Shown in pieces: positions 18,806 to 27,377 of a stretch of DNA of 61,518 nt. A model generated the notes under the pieces. The model made no database searches. It was not told the origin of the DNA and worked only from the letters and a program-made list of their open reading frames with translations. Positions within the stretch are counted from its first letter, which is position 1; the number at the start of each line of letters is the position of its first letter. Both the position numbers and the translations under genes were made by a program. This DNA comes from Flavobacteriaceae bacterium (lineage in GTDB: Bacteria; Bacteroidota; Bacteroidia; Flavobacteriales; Flavobacteriaceae): contig JALSLI010000054.1 of NCBI GenBank assembly GCA_026988395.1, forward strand, positions 1 to 61,518, written 5' to 3'.

Positions 18806-19876
18806 TTATTTGAATTTTTCGTTTGCTTGTGTTGCTATTTCTTTAATATCTTGTTCTTGATTTTTAGGGAAAATCAATAATACATCATCTTTTTCAACTA
18901 TAATGTAATTATTTAATCCCTGAATAACGACTTTTTTACCTTTTTGTGTTCTTACAATATTATTCGTGGAGTTTCTAAAAATAGTTTGTGCATTTACAAC
19001 GGCATTTTCATCCTTGTCCTTTGGTAATTTATCATAAAGTGAACTCCAAGTACCTAAATCGTTCCAACCAAAATCAACAGGCAACACATACACATTATCT
19101 GCTTTCTCCATAATACCAAAGTCAATTGAAATATTTTCTGCTTTCGGATATTCTTCATTAATAAAATCATCTTCAAAATTTGTATTATAAACTGATTTTC
19201 CTTTGTTAAATAAGGTTTCCATCTGTGGTAAAAAATGTTGATATGCTTTTAAAATGGATTTAGTTGACCAAATAAAAATACCTGCATTCCATAAATAATT
19301 TCCTTCTTTTAAAAACTTTTTTGCTATTTCCAAATTTGGCTTTTCGGTAAATTTAAGCACTTTTTTAATCGGATTTTCATCCGATTTATCGTATTGAATA
19401 TATCCATAACCTGTATTTGGATGATTTGGTTGAATGCCTAAAGTCATTAAAATATCTTTATTTGCACACGCATTAAAAGCCGTTATGATATTCTTTATAA
19501 ACTCTTTTTCATCTTCAATCCAATGATCGGAAGGAGCTACAACCATAACTGCATTTGGATTTAAAGTACTTATTTTATGTGCTGCATAAGCTACGCAAGG
19601 TGCCGTATTACGCATAACCGGTTCTAATAACAATTGATTTTCAGAAATATCGGGCAATTGTTCTAAAACAAGATTTTTATATTTTGAGTTGGTTGAAATT
19701 AAAATATTTTCAGTTGGAATTATTTTTTGAAAACGCCTAAAAGTTTTTTGCAGTAAGCTCTCTCCGGCACCTAACATATCGTGGAATTGCTTTGGGAATT
19801 CCGTTGTACTCATTGGCCAAAACCTGGAACCTATTCCTCCTGCCATAATCACGGCATAATTATTTTTATTGTTCAT
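18806..19876 (-). CDS. manC: Mannose-1-phosphate guanylyltransferase
   Basis: 356 aa. The N-terminal MAGGIGSRFWPMS is the sugar-nucleotide pyrophosphorylase signature in its GDP-mannose form. VAPSDHWI, FTEKP and NAGIFIW complete the family pattern. It makes GDP-mannose from mannose-1-phosphate and GTP for surface polysaccharides. The C-terminal isomerase domain of bifunctional enzymes is absent. It begins 5 bp after the stop of the SprT-like gene, so the two share a transcript. Confidence 0.9.
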   Translation of the reverse strand: MNNKNNYAVIMAGGIGSRFWPMSTTEFPKQFHDMLGAGESLLQKTFRRFQKIIPTENILISTNSKYKNLVLEQLPDISENQLLLEPVMRNTAPCVAYAAHKISTLNPNAVMVVAPSDHWIEDEKEFIKNIITAFNACANKDILMTLGIQPNHPNTGYGYIQYDKSDENPIKKVLKFTEKPNLEIAKKFLKEGNYLWNAGIFIWSTKSILKAYQHFLPQMETLFNKGKSVYNTNFEDDFINEEYPKAENISIDFGIMEKADNVYVLPVDFGWNDLGTWSSLYDKLPKDKDENAVVNAQTIFRNSTNNIVRTQKGKKVVIQGLNNYIIVEKDDVLLIFPKNQEQDIKEIATQANEKFK

Positions 19877-19881
19877 TAATT

Positions 19882-20493
19882 TTAATTTTCAAGAAGCAAC
19901 ACCTCTGCATTTTGATGAAAAAGATATTTCTTTTTTGTTTTAATTTCTGTGCATTCGTAACGTGTTCTTCGTTTATTTCCTTTTACAAAAATACGATTAT
20001 TATATTGAAATTTACTATTTAAAGGAATTTCGAACATATATGTATTTTCATTTGACACATCTTCCTTTTTTAATTCTAAAGATAAACGCACATCCGAATC
20101 GGTACTTGCTTTTGGATTTCGTAAATAATTTGCCAATACATGTAAGATTGATTCCGTAAAAATATCCGGTGTTAAAAAAGGCAGCATTAATTGTTGGAAA
20201 TTTTGTTTCCACTCAATACCATGCGGTTTTATTTGTCTTATTTTTCGCTTATTTTCTATATGAGTTTTAAGATGGGCTATTTCATGCACTAAGGTTATTA
20301 AAAAACGATAGGCATTCATATCTTTATTAATAGTGATTTGATATTGTCCGTTTTTCAATAATCTAAAATCGCCGTGTTTGGTTTTTCGGTTATTTTTAAT
20401 AATTAATTTAAACTTATATTCTTGCAATAATGCTTCTACTAAACCTATGGAAGATTCCGGAATATATTGATGTATTAGTTGAAATTCGGACAT
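19882..20493 (-). CDS. SprT-like zinc metalloprotease domain protein
   Basis: 203 aa from the second ATG. The zinc-binding HEIAHLKTH motif and surrounding segments match the SprT/Spartan-like domain; the C-terminal part has the small beta region but without the zinc-ribbon cysteine cluster of full SprT (only one Cys, in YECTEIK). Spartan proteins cleave DNA-protein crosslinks in eukaryotes; bacterial ones are poorly known. An in-frame ATG at 20511 would add six residues (MPEILC); the later start is chosen because the added residues look unlike the family. Confidence 0.82.
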   Translation of the reverse strand: MSEFQLIHQYIPESSIGLVEALLQEYKFKLIIKNNRKTKHGDFRLLKNGQYQITINKDMNAYRFLITLVHEIAHLKTHIENKRKIRQIKPHGIEWKQNFQQLMLPFLTPDIFTESILHVLANYLRNPKASTDSDVRLSLELKKEDVSNENTYMFEIPLNSKFQYNNRIFVKGNKRRTRYECTEIKTKKKYLFHQNAEVLLLEN

Positions 20494-20539
20494 GCATAAA
20501 ATTTCCGGCAAGATACAAATTCAGTTAAAAAGAAAACGA

Positions 20540-21943
20540 TTATTTTACTAAAAACGGTTGTACTTGGGTGAAATTTTGAGTTTCTAATTTTAGATAATAT
20601 GTTCCGTTAACAAAATTATCCAATTCAACTGTATTATTAATTGGATTTATAGATGTTAAGAGTTTTTTACCCAAAGCATCATAAATTTCAATTTTCTTGA
20701 TTTTAGCCATATTTGATTTTAAATGTACAGTAATGTAATTAGAAGCCGGAATTGGGTATAAATTAAATCCTTTTAATTTTTCTTGTCCAACCGATAAAGC
20801 AATCAAATCAATAACACCATCATTATCGCTATCGTCACAAGCATCTTGCAACAACCAAATATTTTGATTTGTTTGAAAATCATTCCAATTACTATGACAC
20901 GGATATTGAAATTGATTTTCCGGACGTGTAATTACAGGTGTATCGGTAACTTGTAAATCGGTTAAAAAATTCATATCTGTTTGTTCTGCACTACCATTAC
21001 CTAATGCAATATTTTTTGCTTGCATGTTTCCATTAAAAGAATAATCTATTAAAGCATGCGATAACCTGTTTATTGCATAAACATCTAGAGCATCATAAGG
21101 CTGAAAATGGCCTGCGTTGTTATAAATTCCGGTATATGAAATATAATGATTTGCATCGTAATGATAGGTTTCCGGAGTACCATCATTATCGGCATCATAT
21201 TGATAGGTTGTAGCATCGGAGAAAACACGAATAAAATCTTTTTCGGAATTCGGAATATTAATCAATTCAAAAACTGCACGTATTGCTCTTTCATCTGTGT
21301 TGTAATTTGCACTACCTTCGTGCATATCGTCATTATTAATTTCAATAAGCAGTTTTACATTTGTTGGATAATTTGTTAAATCGTCTTTGGTTATAACAAG
21401 ACTATACCAAGGTGCAGTCATAAAAATAAATCTTCCGTTTACTCCCCAATTATGAGGGTTGCCAAAAATTTGTTTTCCGAGCCAAATGGTAGATCCAGCA
21501 CCGTAAGAATGACCCATTAATCCAACTTTTGAGGTATCAATCCAGTTTGTAAAATGTGTTTGAGCAGAAGCCAACATCATATTTAAAGAAAACTGATATG
21601 CTTCTGTTGTATTTCCGGGCGTATTATTATAAATATTTACAACAGCATAACCTTGACTCGCTAAAAAATAAAATAATTTTTCATAGGTATAAGCAGGTCT
21701 TCCCCAACCGGAAATAAAATAAATCACCGGTAATTGTTGCATAACAATATCAGGATGATAAAAGTTGATAATACCATCATTTGTATTGTCAATTATTTCG
21801 GGTTCATGAATTACATTGTTTGCGCCCCAACTTCCATAACCGTTTGCTATTCCGGAAGTACCATCTTGAAGATCATTATACGAAACTTGTGCCTGTAAGG
21901 TAACTACAAATAAAGCAGTTACAATAAATAATATTGCTTTCAT
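20540..21943 (-). CDS. Secreted alpha/beta-hydrolase with T9SS sorting domain
   Basis: 467 aa. The signal peptide ends at LQAQ. The alpha/beta-hydrolase core shows an oxyanion-strand region (YFISGWGRPAYT) and the nucleophile elbow GHSYGAG. Two Asp-rich loops (DADNDGTPE and DDSDNDGVID) look like calcium-binding thrombospondin-type repeats. The last 80 residues are a type A T9SS domain (GFNLYPIPASNYITVHL). It is likely an esterase/lipase-type enzyme (PET-hydrolase-like families share this layout), substrate unknown. Confidence 0.83.
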   Translation of the reverse strand: MKAILFIVTALFVVTLQAQVSYNDLQDGTSGIANGYGSWGANNVIHEPEIIDNTNDGIINFYHPDIVMQQLPVIYFISGWGRPAYTYEKLFYFLASQGYAVVNIYNNTPGNTTEAYQFSLNMMLASAQTHFTNWIDTSKVGLMGHSYGAGSTIWLGKQIFGNPHNWGVNGRFIFMTAPWYSLVITKDDLTNYPTNVKLLIEINNDDMHEGSANYNTDERAIRAVFELINIPNSEKDFIRVFSDATTYQYDADNDGTPETYHYDANHYISYTGIYNNAGHFQPYDALDVYAINRLSHALIDYSFNGNMQAKNIALGNGSAEQTDMNFLTDLQVTDTPVITRPENQFQYPCHSNWNDFQTNQNIWLLQDACDDSDNDGVIDLIALSVGQEKLKGFNLYPIPASNYITVHLKSNMAKIKKIEIYDALGKKLLTSINPINNTVELDNFVNGTYYLKLETQNFTQVQPFLVK

Positions 21944-22017
21944 TTTTTCTTTTTCTTTTTCTTATGATAAAAGTAGTACAATTCACAATAACAAACGTAA
22001 CATTTGTTACTTAGTAA

Positions 22018-22698
22018 TTAAGGCGTCGTACTGGATACTTGAATTACTTTTCCATTAAAGAATTTATTTCCATTAAGGGAAAAATCCGCTATATAATTTG
22101 CCATTTCACTTGCTGAAACCGGTGCTTGATAATCCGGAAAAGCCTCTGCAAGCATTTCGGTTTGTACGGCTCCGAGTGCCAAAGTATTAAAGGCTATTTG
22201 GGCGTCTTTATACTCTTCGGCAAGTAATTCCATTAAAGTAATTACTGCTCCTTTTGAAGAACTGTAAGCCGATAAACCTGCAAATTTAACAGAGCCTTGA
22301 ACGCCTCCAATACTACTAATTGTTACTACATGAGATTGTGGTTTTAATTTTGGGAGGCACGTTCTAATCATCTCGGCAACAGCAAAAACATTTACTTGAT
22401 AAACGTCTAAAAAATCTTGATAGGTAGTTTTATAAAATGGCTTGTGAATTAATTTTCCGGCATTATTAATTAAGATATCTACTTTTTCCCAATTGGAATC
22501 TATAAAGGATTTTACTTTACTAAATTCATCTATTTTAGATAAATCCATTTGTAAAGGATGAACATTATCGCCTAAATCATTAAGCGGATTTATATTTCTG
22601 GAAATAGCCAAAATTTGATGATTCTTATTTGCAAAATACTTCACTAATTCTAAACCAATCCCTCTACTTGCACCTGTAACGATGATATTTTTAGTCAT
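22018..22698 (-). CDS. Short-chain dehydrogenase/reductase
   Basis: 226 aa. TGASRGIGLEL at the N-terminus, NNAGKL, and the catalytic YSSSK. A second SDR, only distantly similar to the one at 15788. The substrate is unknown. It precedes the GH3 gene in the opposite order of transcription, with a 14-bp tandem repeat in the gap. Confidence 0.87.
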   Translation of the reverse strand: MTKNIIVTGASRGIGLELVKYFANKNHQILAISRNINPLNDLGDNVHPLQMDLSKIDEFSKVKSFIDSNWEKVDILINNAGKLIHKPFYKTTYQDFLDVYQVNVFAVAEMIRTCLPKLKPQSHVVTISSIGGVQGSVKFAGLSAYSSSKGAVITLMELLAEEYKDAQIAFNTLALGAVQTEMLAEAFPDYQAPVSASEMANYIADFSLNGNKFFNGKVIQVSSTTP

Positions 22699-22767
22699 TT
22701 TTTTTGTATTATTTATTCTATACCAACCTTCACTAAAAGAAGGAACTTGTTTTTATTTAGTTAAAAT

Positions 22768-22800
22768 TCATAATTCATCACTCATAATTCATCACTCATC
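22768..22800. repeat. 14-bp tandem repeat overlapping the GH3 stop codon
   Basis: Unit TCATAATTCATCAC at 22768-22781 and 22782-22795 plus a partial third copy. The stop codon of the GH3 gene (22792-22794, minus strand) lies inside it. Confidence 0.8.
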
Positions 22801-25731
22801 AATAATAGCATCTTGAATAACTTGCTGTACTTTTGCTCTAATATCTTCTTTTACCATACCTCGATTTGCCATTGTTGGATATACTCTATTGGATAAAAAT
22901 ACATAAACAATTCCTGTTTTGGGATCTGCCCAGGCAAGGTCTCCGGTAAAACCGGAATGTCCGAAACTTTTATCTGACACACATCCGCAAGTGGCTAAAA
23001 TATCCGGATTTAACTGTGGTTTATCAAATCCTAAACCTCTACGCACACTATCTTTTCGGTAATAACGATGGTTAAATTTGTCTATCGTTTTGGTTTTAAG
23101 AAAGCGTTTTCCTCCATAATAACCTTTTTGCAGATACATTTGCATCATTTTGGCTACGTCTAACGAATTACTAAACAATCCGGCATTCCCACTAACACCA
23201 CCAAGCATTGCAGCACCCATATCGTGCACATCTCCTTGCAATAATTGGTAACGGAAATACTTATCCTTTTCGGTTGGAACAATTTGTTCTTTTTTAAATT
23301 TTTCTAAAGGTTTATAGGTTAAAGTTGTCGCTCCAAGTGGTTTAAAAAACTGCTCTTCATCTAATTTATTTAATGGTTTTTTATATACTTTTTCTAAATA
23401 ATCTTTAAATAAATAAAAGGCAAATCCACTGTATTTATAACCGGAATTAATACGTTGTGGTGCTTCGGCAATACGTTTGTAGATTGTATCTATATAGTCA
23501 CTTCGCAAATACAAATTCTCGGCAACACGAATGTTAAATGCTTTACTTCTTTCTTTTCTATAATATTTATCGGATGGTTTTTTAGTAATGGAATCAAGTG
23601 TTTTTATATAAAATGGAATCCACGCTTTTAATCTTCCTACGTGTGATAACGCTTCACGAATAGTAACTGTATCTTTATTACTTCCTTTGGTTACAGGAAA
23701 TGTTTCCCCAAAAGTATCATCCAACTGAAACTTACCTTGTTCCTCTGCTTTCATTATTTGAGGTAAAGCTCCTAATATTTTCGTTAAAGATGCTATATCA
23801 TAAATACTGTTATCAGTCACTTTTATTTGATTTTTATAGGTATGATAGCCATAATTTTTTCTGAAAATCACTTTGCCGTGTCTAGCAACAAGCACTTGCA
23901 TTCCCGGAGCCATTTTCTTTTCTAATACTATTTTTGCAATAGAATCTATTTTATTTAATTTAGATGAACTCATTTGCTCTTCCTCAGGATAACCAAATTT
24001 TAAACGAAATAAATTAGCCGAACGCAAACCAAAGCCTGCTTTAAAATCGTTATTAATCGTTACCGGTAGCATTCCTTTTGCTCCAAGAGCACCAAAAATT
24101 ATTTGAGCTGATAAATCTTGTGCAATAGTTGAATTTTGATAGGAAACCAAAACTGCATCGATATTTTTAAAATCTTTGATGTCTTTTAAAGCATACGGAC
24201 TTGCAAATACATCTAAAATCACTGTGTTATTTTTTGCCAAATTTTGAATGGTCTGCAAATCTTCTTTACTGATTTTATAACTTTTCCAAGGATTTGCATT
24301 GGATTTATGTACACCAATAATAAGTATATCGTAATTTTTAGGGTTAAAATTTGCTAAATTATTTATATCAAAAACAGCTATGTTTGTATAATCTTGCAAG
24401 CGTTTTTTGAAGACATAATTATCTGATTCGCCTAATTTTATATAAGCAATTTTATGTTTTTCTAAATTTCTTATAGGCAAAATGGCATCATCATCTTTAA
24501 TTAAAGTAATGGCATTTTCCATTAATTTGCGGTGTAAAATAACATCTTTTACAGTGTTTAAATCTTGCTGAATATTCGTGGTATCTATTGCTTTATAACG
24601 ATTTAAACCTGCTAAATATTTTGCCATTAATATCCGTTTAACAGAAGTGTTTAATCGTTTTAAAGATAATTTTTTTTCTTTTAACGCCTTTTTGATTTGA
24701 GCTTTCGCCGAAGCGACATCTTCTGAAAACAACAACACATCATTTCCGGCTAAGAATGCTTTTAAGTCAATTTTTCCTTTGGTTGAGTTACCGGTTTGGA
24801 ATTCTAAATCGTCTTCCACGAAAGTGGAAACACCTTTCATATTTAATGCATCGGTAAAGACCAATCCCTTGAATTTTAATTTCTCTCTTAACAAATCCGT
24901 TAAAACCTTATGAGATAATGATGTAGGTAACTTTTCATTTTCTGTAAGGCTTGGCACGTTTAAATGTGCAGCCATAATACTTGCTAAATTGTTTTTAAAC
25001 AATACTTTATAAGGATACAACTCAACACTATCGATTCGTTCTTTACTAAAATTTACCGTTGGCAATGTTTTATGTGAATCGGAATTTGTATCACCGTGAC
25101 CGGGAAAATGTTTCGCACAAGCCAAGACGTTTTCGCTTTGTAAACCATTAGTAAAAGCCAAAGATTTAGCCGTGACATTGTATTTGTTTTCACCGAAAGA
25201 GCGATTGCCTATAATGGGATTATCCGGATTTGTATTAATATCAACAACCGGAGCAAAATTAACGTGTATTCCCATTCTTTTACATTGTTCACCCAAACGT
25301 TTCCCAAAATTTTCAATTAAGTGATTATCTCTGATTGCTCCAAGCGTCATATTCCAAGGGAAACGATACGTGTTTTTAAGACGCATATCCAAACCCCATT
25401 CGCCATCAAAACCAATGAGCAACGGAATATTGCTTATTTTTTGATATTCATTTGTAAGAATTGCTTGCTTGTTTGGTGTTCCTTGCATAAAGATTAAACC
25501 GCCAATTTGATGATTTTTAATAGCTGATTTAATAAAATTGATATGTTGCTTATCTTTATTCGAGTAAGCCGCAAGCATAAATAATTGTCCGATTTTTTGA
25601 TCCAAAGTCATTTTTTGCATCAGACTATCTACCCATTTTTTTTGATTTACACTATCTTTAGCCTGTAACGGATTTTGAGCAAAGGCAATAAGATGCACAA
25701 ATAATAAACAAACCGGCAAAATCTTTTTCAT
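22792..25731 (-). CDS. GH3 beta-N-acetylglucosaminidase-like enzyme fused to a serine beta-lactamase domain
   Basis: 979 aa. Signal peptide, then a glycoside hydrolase family 3 domain (about 30-390) with the NagZ-type KHFPGHGDTNSDSH motif and the probable nucleophile Asp in FTDALNM. A GH3 C-terminal-like domain follows (about 390-570), then a serine hydrolase of beta-lactamase fold (about 590-975) with SLTK as SxxK motif. NagZ enzymes remove GlcNAc from muropeptides; the C-terminal partner could be a peptidase or amidase on the same substrate. Such fusions are known in Bacteroidota. Exported, probably periplasmic, since no sorting domain is seen. Confidence 0.9.
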   Translation of the reverse strand: MKKILPVCLLFVHLIAFAQNPLQAKDSVNQKKWVDSLMQKMTLDQKIGQLFMLAAYSNKDKQHINFIKSAIKNHQIGGLIFMQGTPNKQAILTNEYQKISNIPLLIGFDGEWGLDMRLKNTYRFPWNMTLGAIRDNHLIENFGKRLGEQCKRMGIHVNFAPVVDINTNPDNPIIGNRSFGENKYNVTAKSLAFTNGLQSENVLACAKHFPGHGDTNSDSHKTLPTVNFSKERIDSVELYPYKVLFKNNLASIMAAHLNVPSLTENEKLPTSLSHKVLTDLLREKLKFKGLVFTDALNMKGVSTFVEDDLEFQTGNSTKGKIDLKAFLAGNDVLLFSEDVASAKAQIKKALKEKKLSLKRLNTSVKRILMAKYLAGLNRYKAIDTTNIQQDLNTVKDVILHRKLMENAITLIKDDDAILPIRNLEKHKIAYIKLGESDNYVFKKRLQDYTNIAVFDINNLANFNPKNYDILIIGVHKSNANPWKSYKISKEDLQTIQNLAKNNTVILDVFASPYALKDIKDFKNIDAVLVSYQNSTIAQDLSAQIIFGALGAKGMLPVTINNDFKAGFGLRSANLFRLKFGYPEEEQMSSSKLNKIDSIAKIVLEKKMAPGMQVLVARHGKVIFRKNYGYHTYKNQIKVTDNSIYDIASLTKILGALPQIMKAEEQGKFQLDDTFGETFPVTKGSNKDTVTIREALSHVGRLKAWIPFYIKTLDSITKKPSDKYYRKERSKAFNIRVAENLYLRSDYIDTIYKRIAEAPQRINSGYKYSGFAFYLFKDYLEKVYKKPLNKLDEEQFFKPLGATTLTYKPLEKFKKEQIVPTEKDKYFRYQLLQGDVHDMGAAMLGGVSGNAGLFSNSLDVAKMMQMYLQKGYYGGKRFLKTKTIDKFNHRYYRKDSVRRGLGFDKPQLNPDILATCGCVSDKSFGHSGFTGDLAWADPKTGIVYVFLSNRVYPTMANRGMVKEDIRAKVQQVIQDAIIDE

Positions 25732-25749
25732 ATTAATTAGTTTGTATTT

Positions 25750-26232
25750 TTAAAAATAGCGTGCATGCCAAGCATCTTTTGCTTGTACTTGCCAATTATT
25801 TTCAAATTCACTTTTTGTTTTTACTAAATTATTAAAAACAGTCGTGTTTTTAGTTATTTTTCCTTCTTTAACATATTTTTGAAAATCCGGCAATGTTACT
25901 GTATTTATATTATCATCTATTTTAAAAATCACTTTCATTCTATCAAACAAATCTACTTGCAAATCATGTTCCAATTCTTTTAAAACAGCAACTGAAGCAT
26001 CTACCGAACAGCCGGAAGATCCTGTTTTTTCTTCGTCTACTGCTAAAACAATAAATTGATTAAAGGGTAGTTTATATGAAGCTACCAAATCTTTTCCATG
26101 ACTTTGCCAATTGTTTAAAAATTGTTCTAATTTCTTTTTTACAAGATTTAATTCTTCTTCCTTTAACTCTCTGCTTGCTTGATAAATCCAAACTTTAGAG
26201 TTATTTGATAGATCATTAAAAGGTACTAACAT
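25750..26232 (-). CDS. Conserved Bacteroidota protein of unknown function
   Basis: 160 aa, soluble, with KVWIYQASRELKEEE at the N-terminus and SGCSVDASVAVLKELE in the middle. Databases often call relatives an ABC transporter ATPase, but no P-loop or signature motif is present, so that name is not supported. It lies 4 bp downstream of the exonuclease gene, which suggests a shared transcript. Confidence 0.75.
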   Translation of the reverse strand: MLVPFNDLSNNSKVWIYQASRELKEEELNLVKKKLEQFLNNWQSHGKDLVASYKLPFNQFIVLAVDEEKTGSSGCSVDASVAVLKELEHDLQVDLFDRMKVIFKIDDNINTVTLPDFQKYVKEGKITKNTTVFNNLVKTKSEFENNWQVQAKDAWHARYF

Positions 26233-26236
26233 AATT

Positions 26237-27061
26237 TTATAATTTTTGATTGAATTTATTTTGTAAATCTTCTAAAGAATATTCTTTATCTGATTTTTTA
26301 GCATACTTTCCTTCTTTAATTTCCTTTAAAACTTTTTTAGTATAAAGCGGAAAATCGGCATTTTGAATCCAATTATAATAACCTCTATCTCTTTTTAAAA
26401 CGTCTAACACCTTCTGTCCTTTATATTTACCGAATGAAAAAATGGGTTCACCATTATCATCTTTTAGAATAAATCCGGCAAAATCCGCTCTTCCGGTATG
26501 ATGTGAAAATTCACTTAATTTAGCTACATCATTCTCTAAATCTTCATAACGTTCAATTTGGGCAAGTAAAATTTCGTAAGTGGCAACAGTATCTGCTTCA
26601 GCAGAATGTGCATTTTCTAAATCTTTGTTACAATAAAATTTATAACCTGCACTTAAGTTACGTTGTTCTTTTTTATGAAAAATAGTTTGTACATCAATTG
26701 CTTTACGGTTTTCCATAGAAAAATCAATTCCTGAACGTAACATTTCTTCCGCTAATAACGGAATATCAAATCTATTGGAGTTAAAACCAGCTAAATCACA
26801 ACCTGCAATCATCTTGGTAATCTGAGGAGCTAATTCTTTAAATGTAGGCTCTGTTACCACTTTTTCATTGGTTATACCATGAATATCACTCGCTTCTTTT
26901 GGAATTTCCATTTCAGGATTTACAAGCCAAGTTTTGAGTTCTTTATTTCCATTAGGATGTACTTTTAAAATGGAAATTTCTACTACTCTATCTTTTGCTA
27001 TATTAATTCCGGTTGTTTCTAAATCAAAAAATACAATTGGGCGTTCTAAGTTTAATTTCAT
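26237..27061 (-). CDS. DnaQ-like 3'-5' exonuclease
   Basis: 274 aa. The exonuclease domain (about 1-180) has all DEDDh motifs: FFDLETTGI (Asp-Glu), GFNSNRFD (Asp), and HSAEADTVAT (His, Asp). The C-terminal 70 residues (FSFGKYKGQKVLDVL... WIQNADFP) form a small DUF3820-like domain often attached to these nucleases. It is probably a DNA proofreading or repair nuclease; it is not the polymerase epsilon subunit by context. Confidence 0.88.
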   Translation of the reverse strand: MKLNLERPIVFFDLETTGINIAKDRVVEISILKVHPNGNKELKTWLVNPEMEIPKEASDIHGITNEKVVTEPTFKELAPQITKMIAGCDLAGFNSNRFDIPLLAEEMLRSGIDFSMENRKAIDVQTIFHKKEQRNLSAGYKFYCNKDLENAHSAEADTVATYEILLAQIERYEDLENDVAKLSEFSHHTGRADFAGFILKDDNGEPIFSFGKYKGQKVLDVLKRDRGYYNWIQNADFPLYTKKVLKEIKEGKYAKKSDKEYSLEDLQNKFNQKL

Positions 27062-27140
27062 CGTAATTATTTATAAGGAGTAAAAATACAAATTGCTTTT
27101 GTAAAAAAGATTGTATTTCATTTAATTTTATTCACAAAAA

Positions 27141-27165
27141 AAGAGAACCAAAAATTGGTTCTCTT
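27141..27165 (-). terminator. Terminator after tRNA-fMet
   Basis: Perfect 10-bp stem (27141-27150 and 27156-27165) with a T run on the minus strand, directly after the tRNA 3' end. The 316-bp stretch 27062-27377 has no protein gene; it holds this hairpin, the tRNA, its promoter and the rho terminator. Confidence 0.88.
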
Positions 27166-27171
27166 ACTTAG

Positions 27172-27244
<73 letters not shown>

Positions 27245-27255
27245 ATTTAGGACTG

Positions 27256-27285
27256 CAAAGATACATACAATATTGAATATAGCAA
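27256..27285 (-). promoter_or_regulatory. Promoter of tRNA-fMet
   Basis: On the minus strand TTG (27285-27283), 19-bp spacer, then TATCTTTG (27263-27256). Fits the flavobacterial consensus very well, and places the transcript start a few bases before the tRNA. Confidence 0.75.
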
Positions 27286-27327
27286 GTGTTTTTTTGATTT
27301 TTTTACTGTTTTTTATTTTTTCAAAAA

Positions 27328-27360
27328 AAAAGCGACATAACTATTTGTTATATCGCTTTT
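27328..27360 (-). terminator. Terminator after rho
   Basis: 14-bp stem with one mismatch (27328-27341 and 27347-27360), flanked by A and T runs on both sides, 18 bp after the rho stop. Confidence 0.8.
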
Positions 27361-27377
27361 TAAAAAAATATTTTTTT

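Noticed and set aside
25750-26232. Annotation of this protein as ABC transporter ATPase
   Set aside because: No Walker A, Walker B or signature motif is present in 160 residues.
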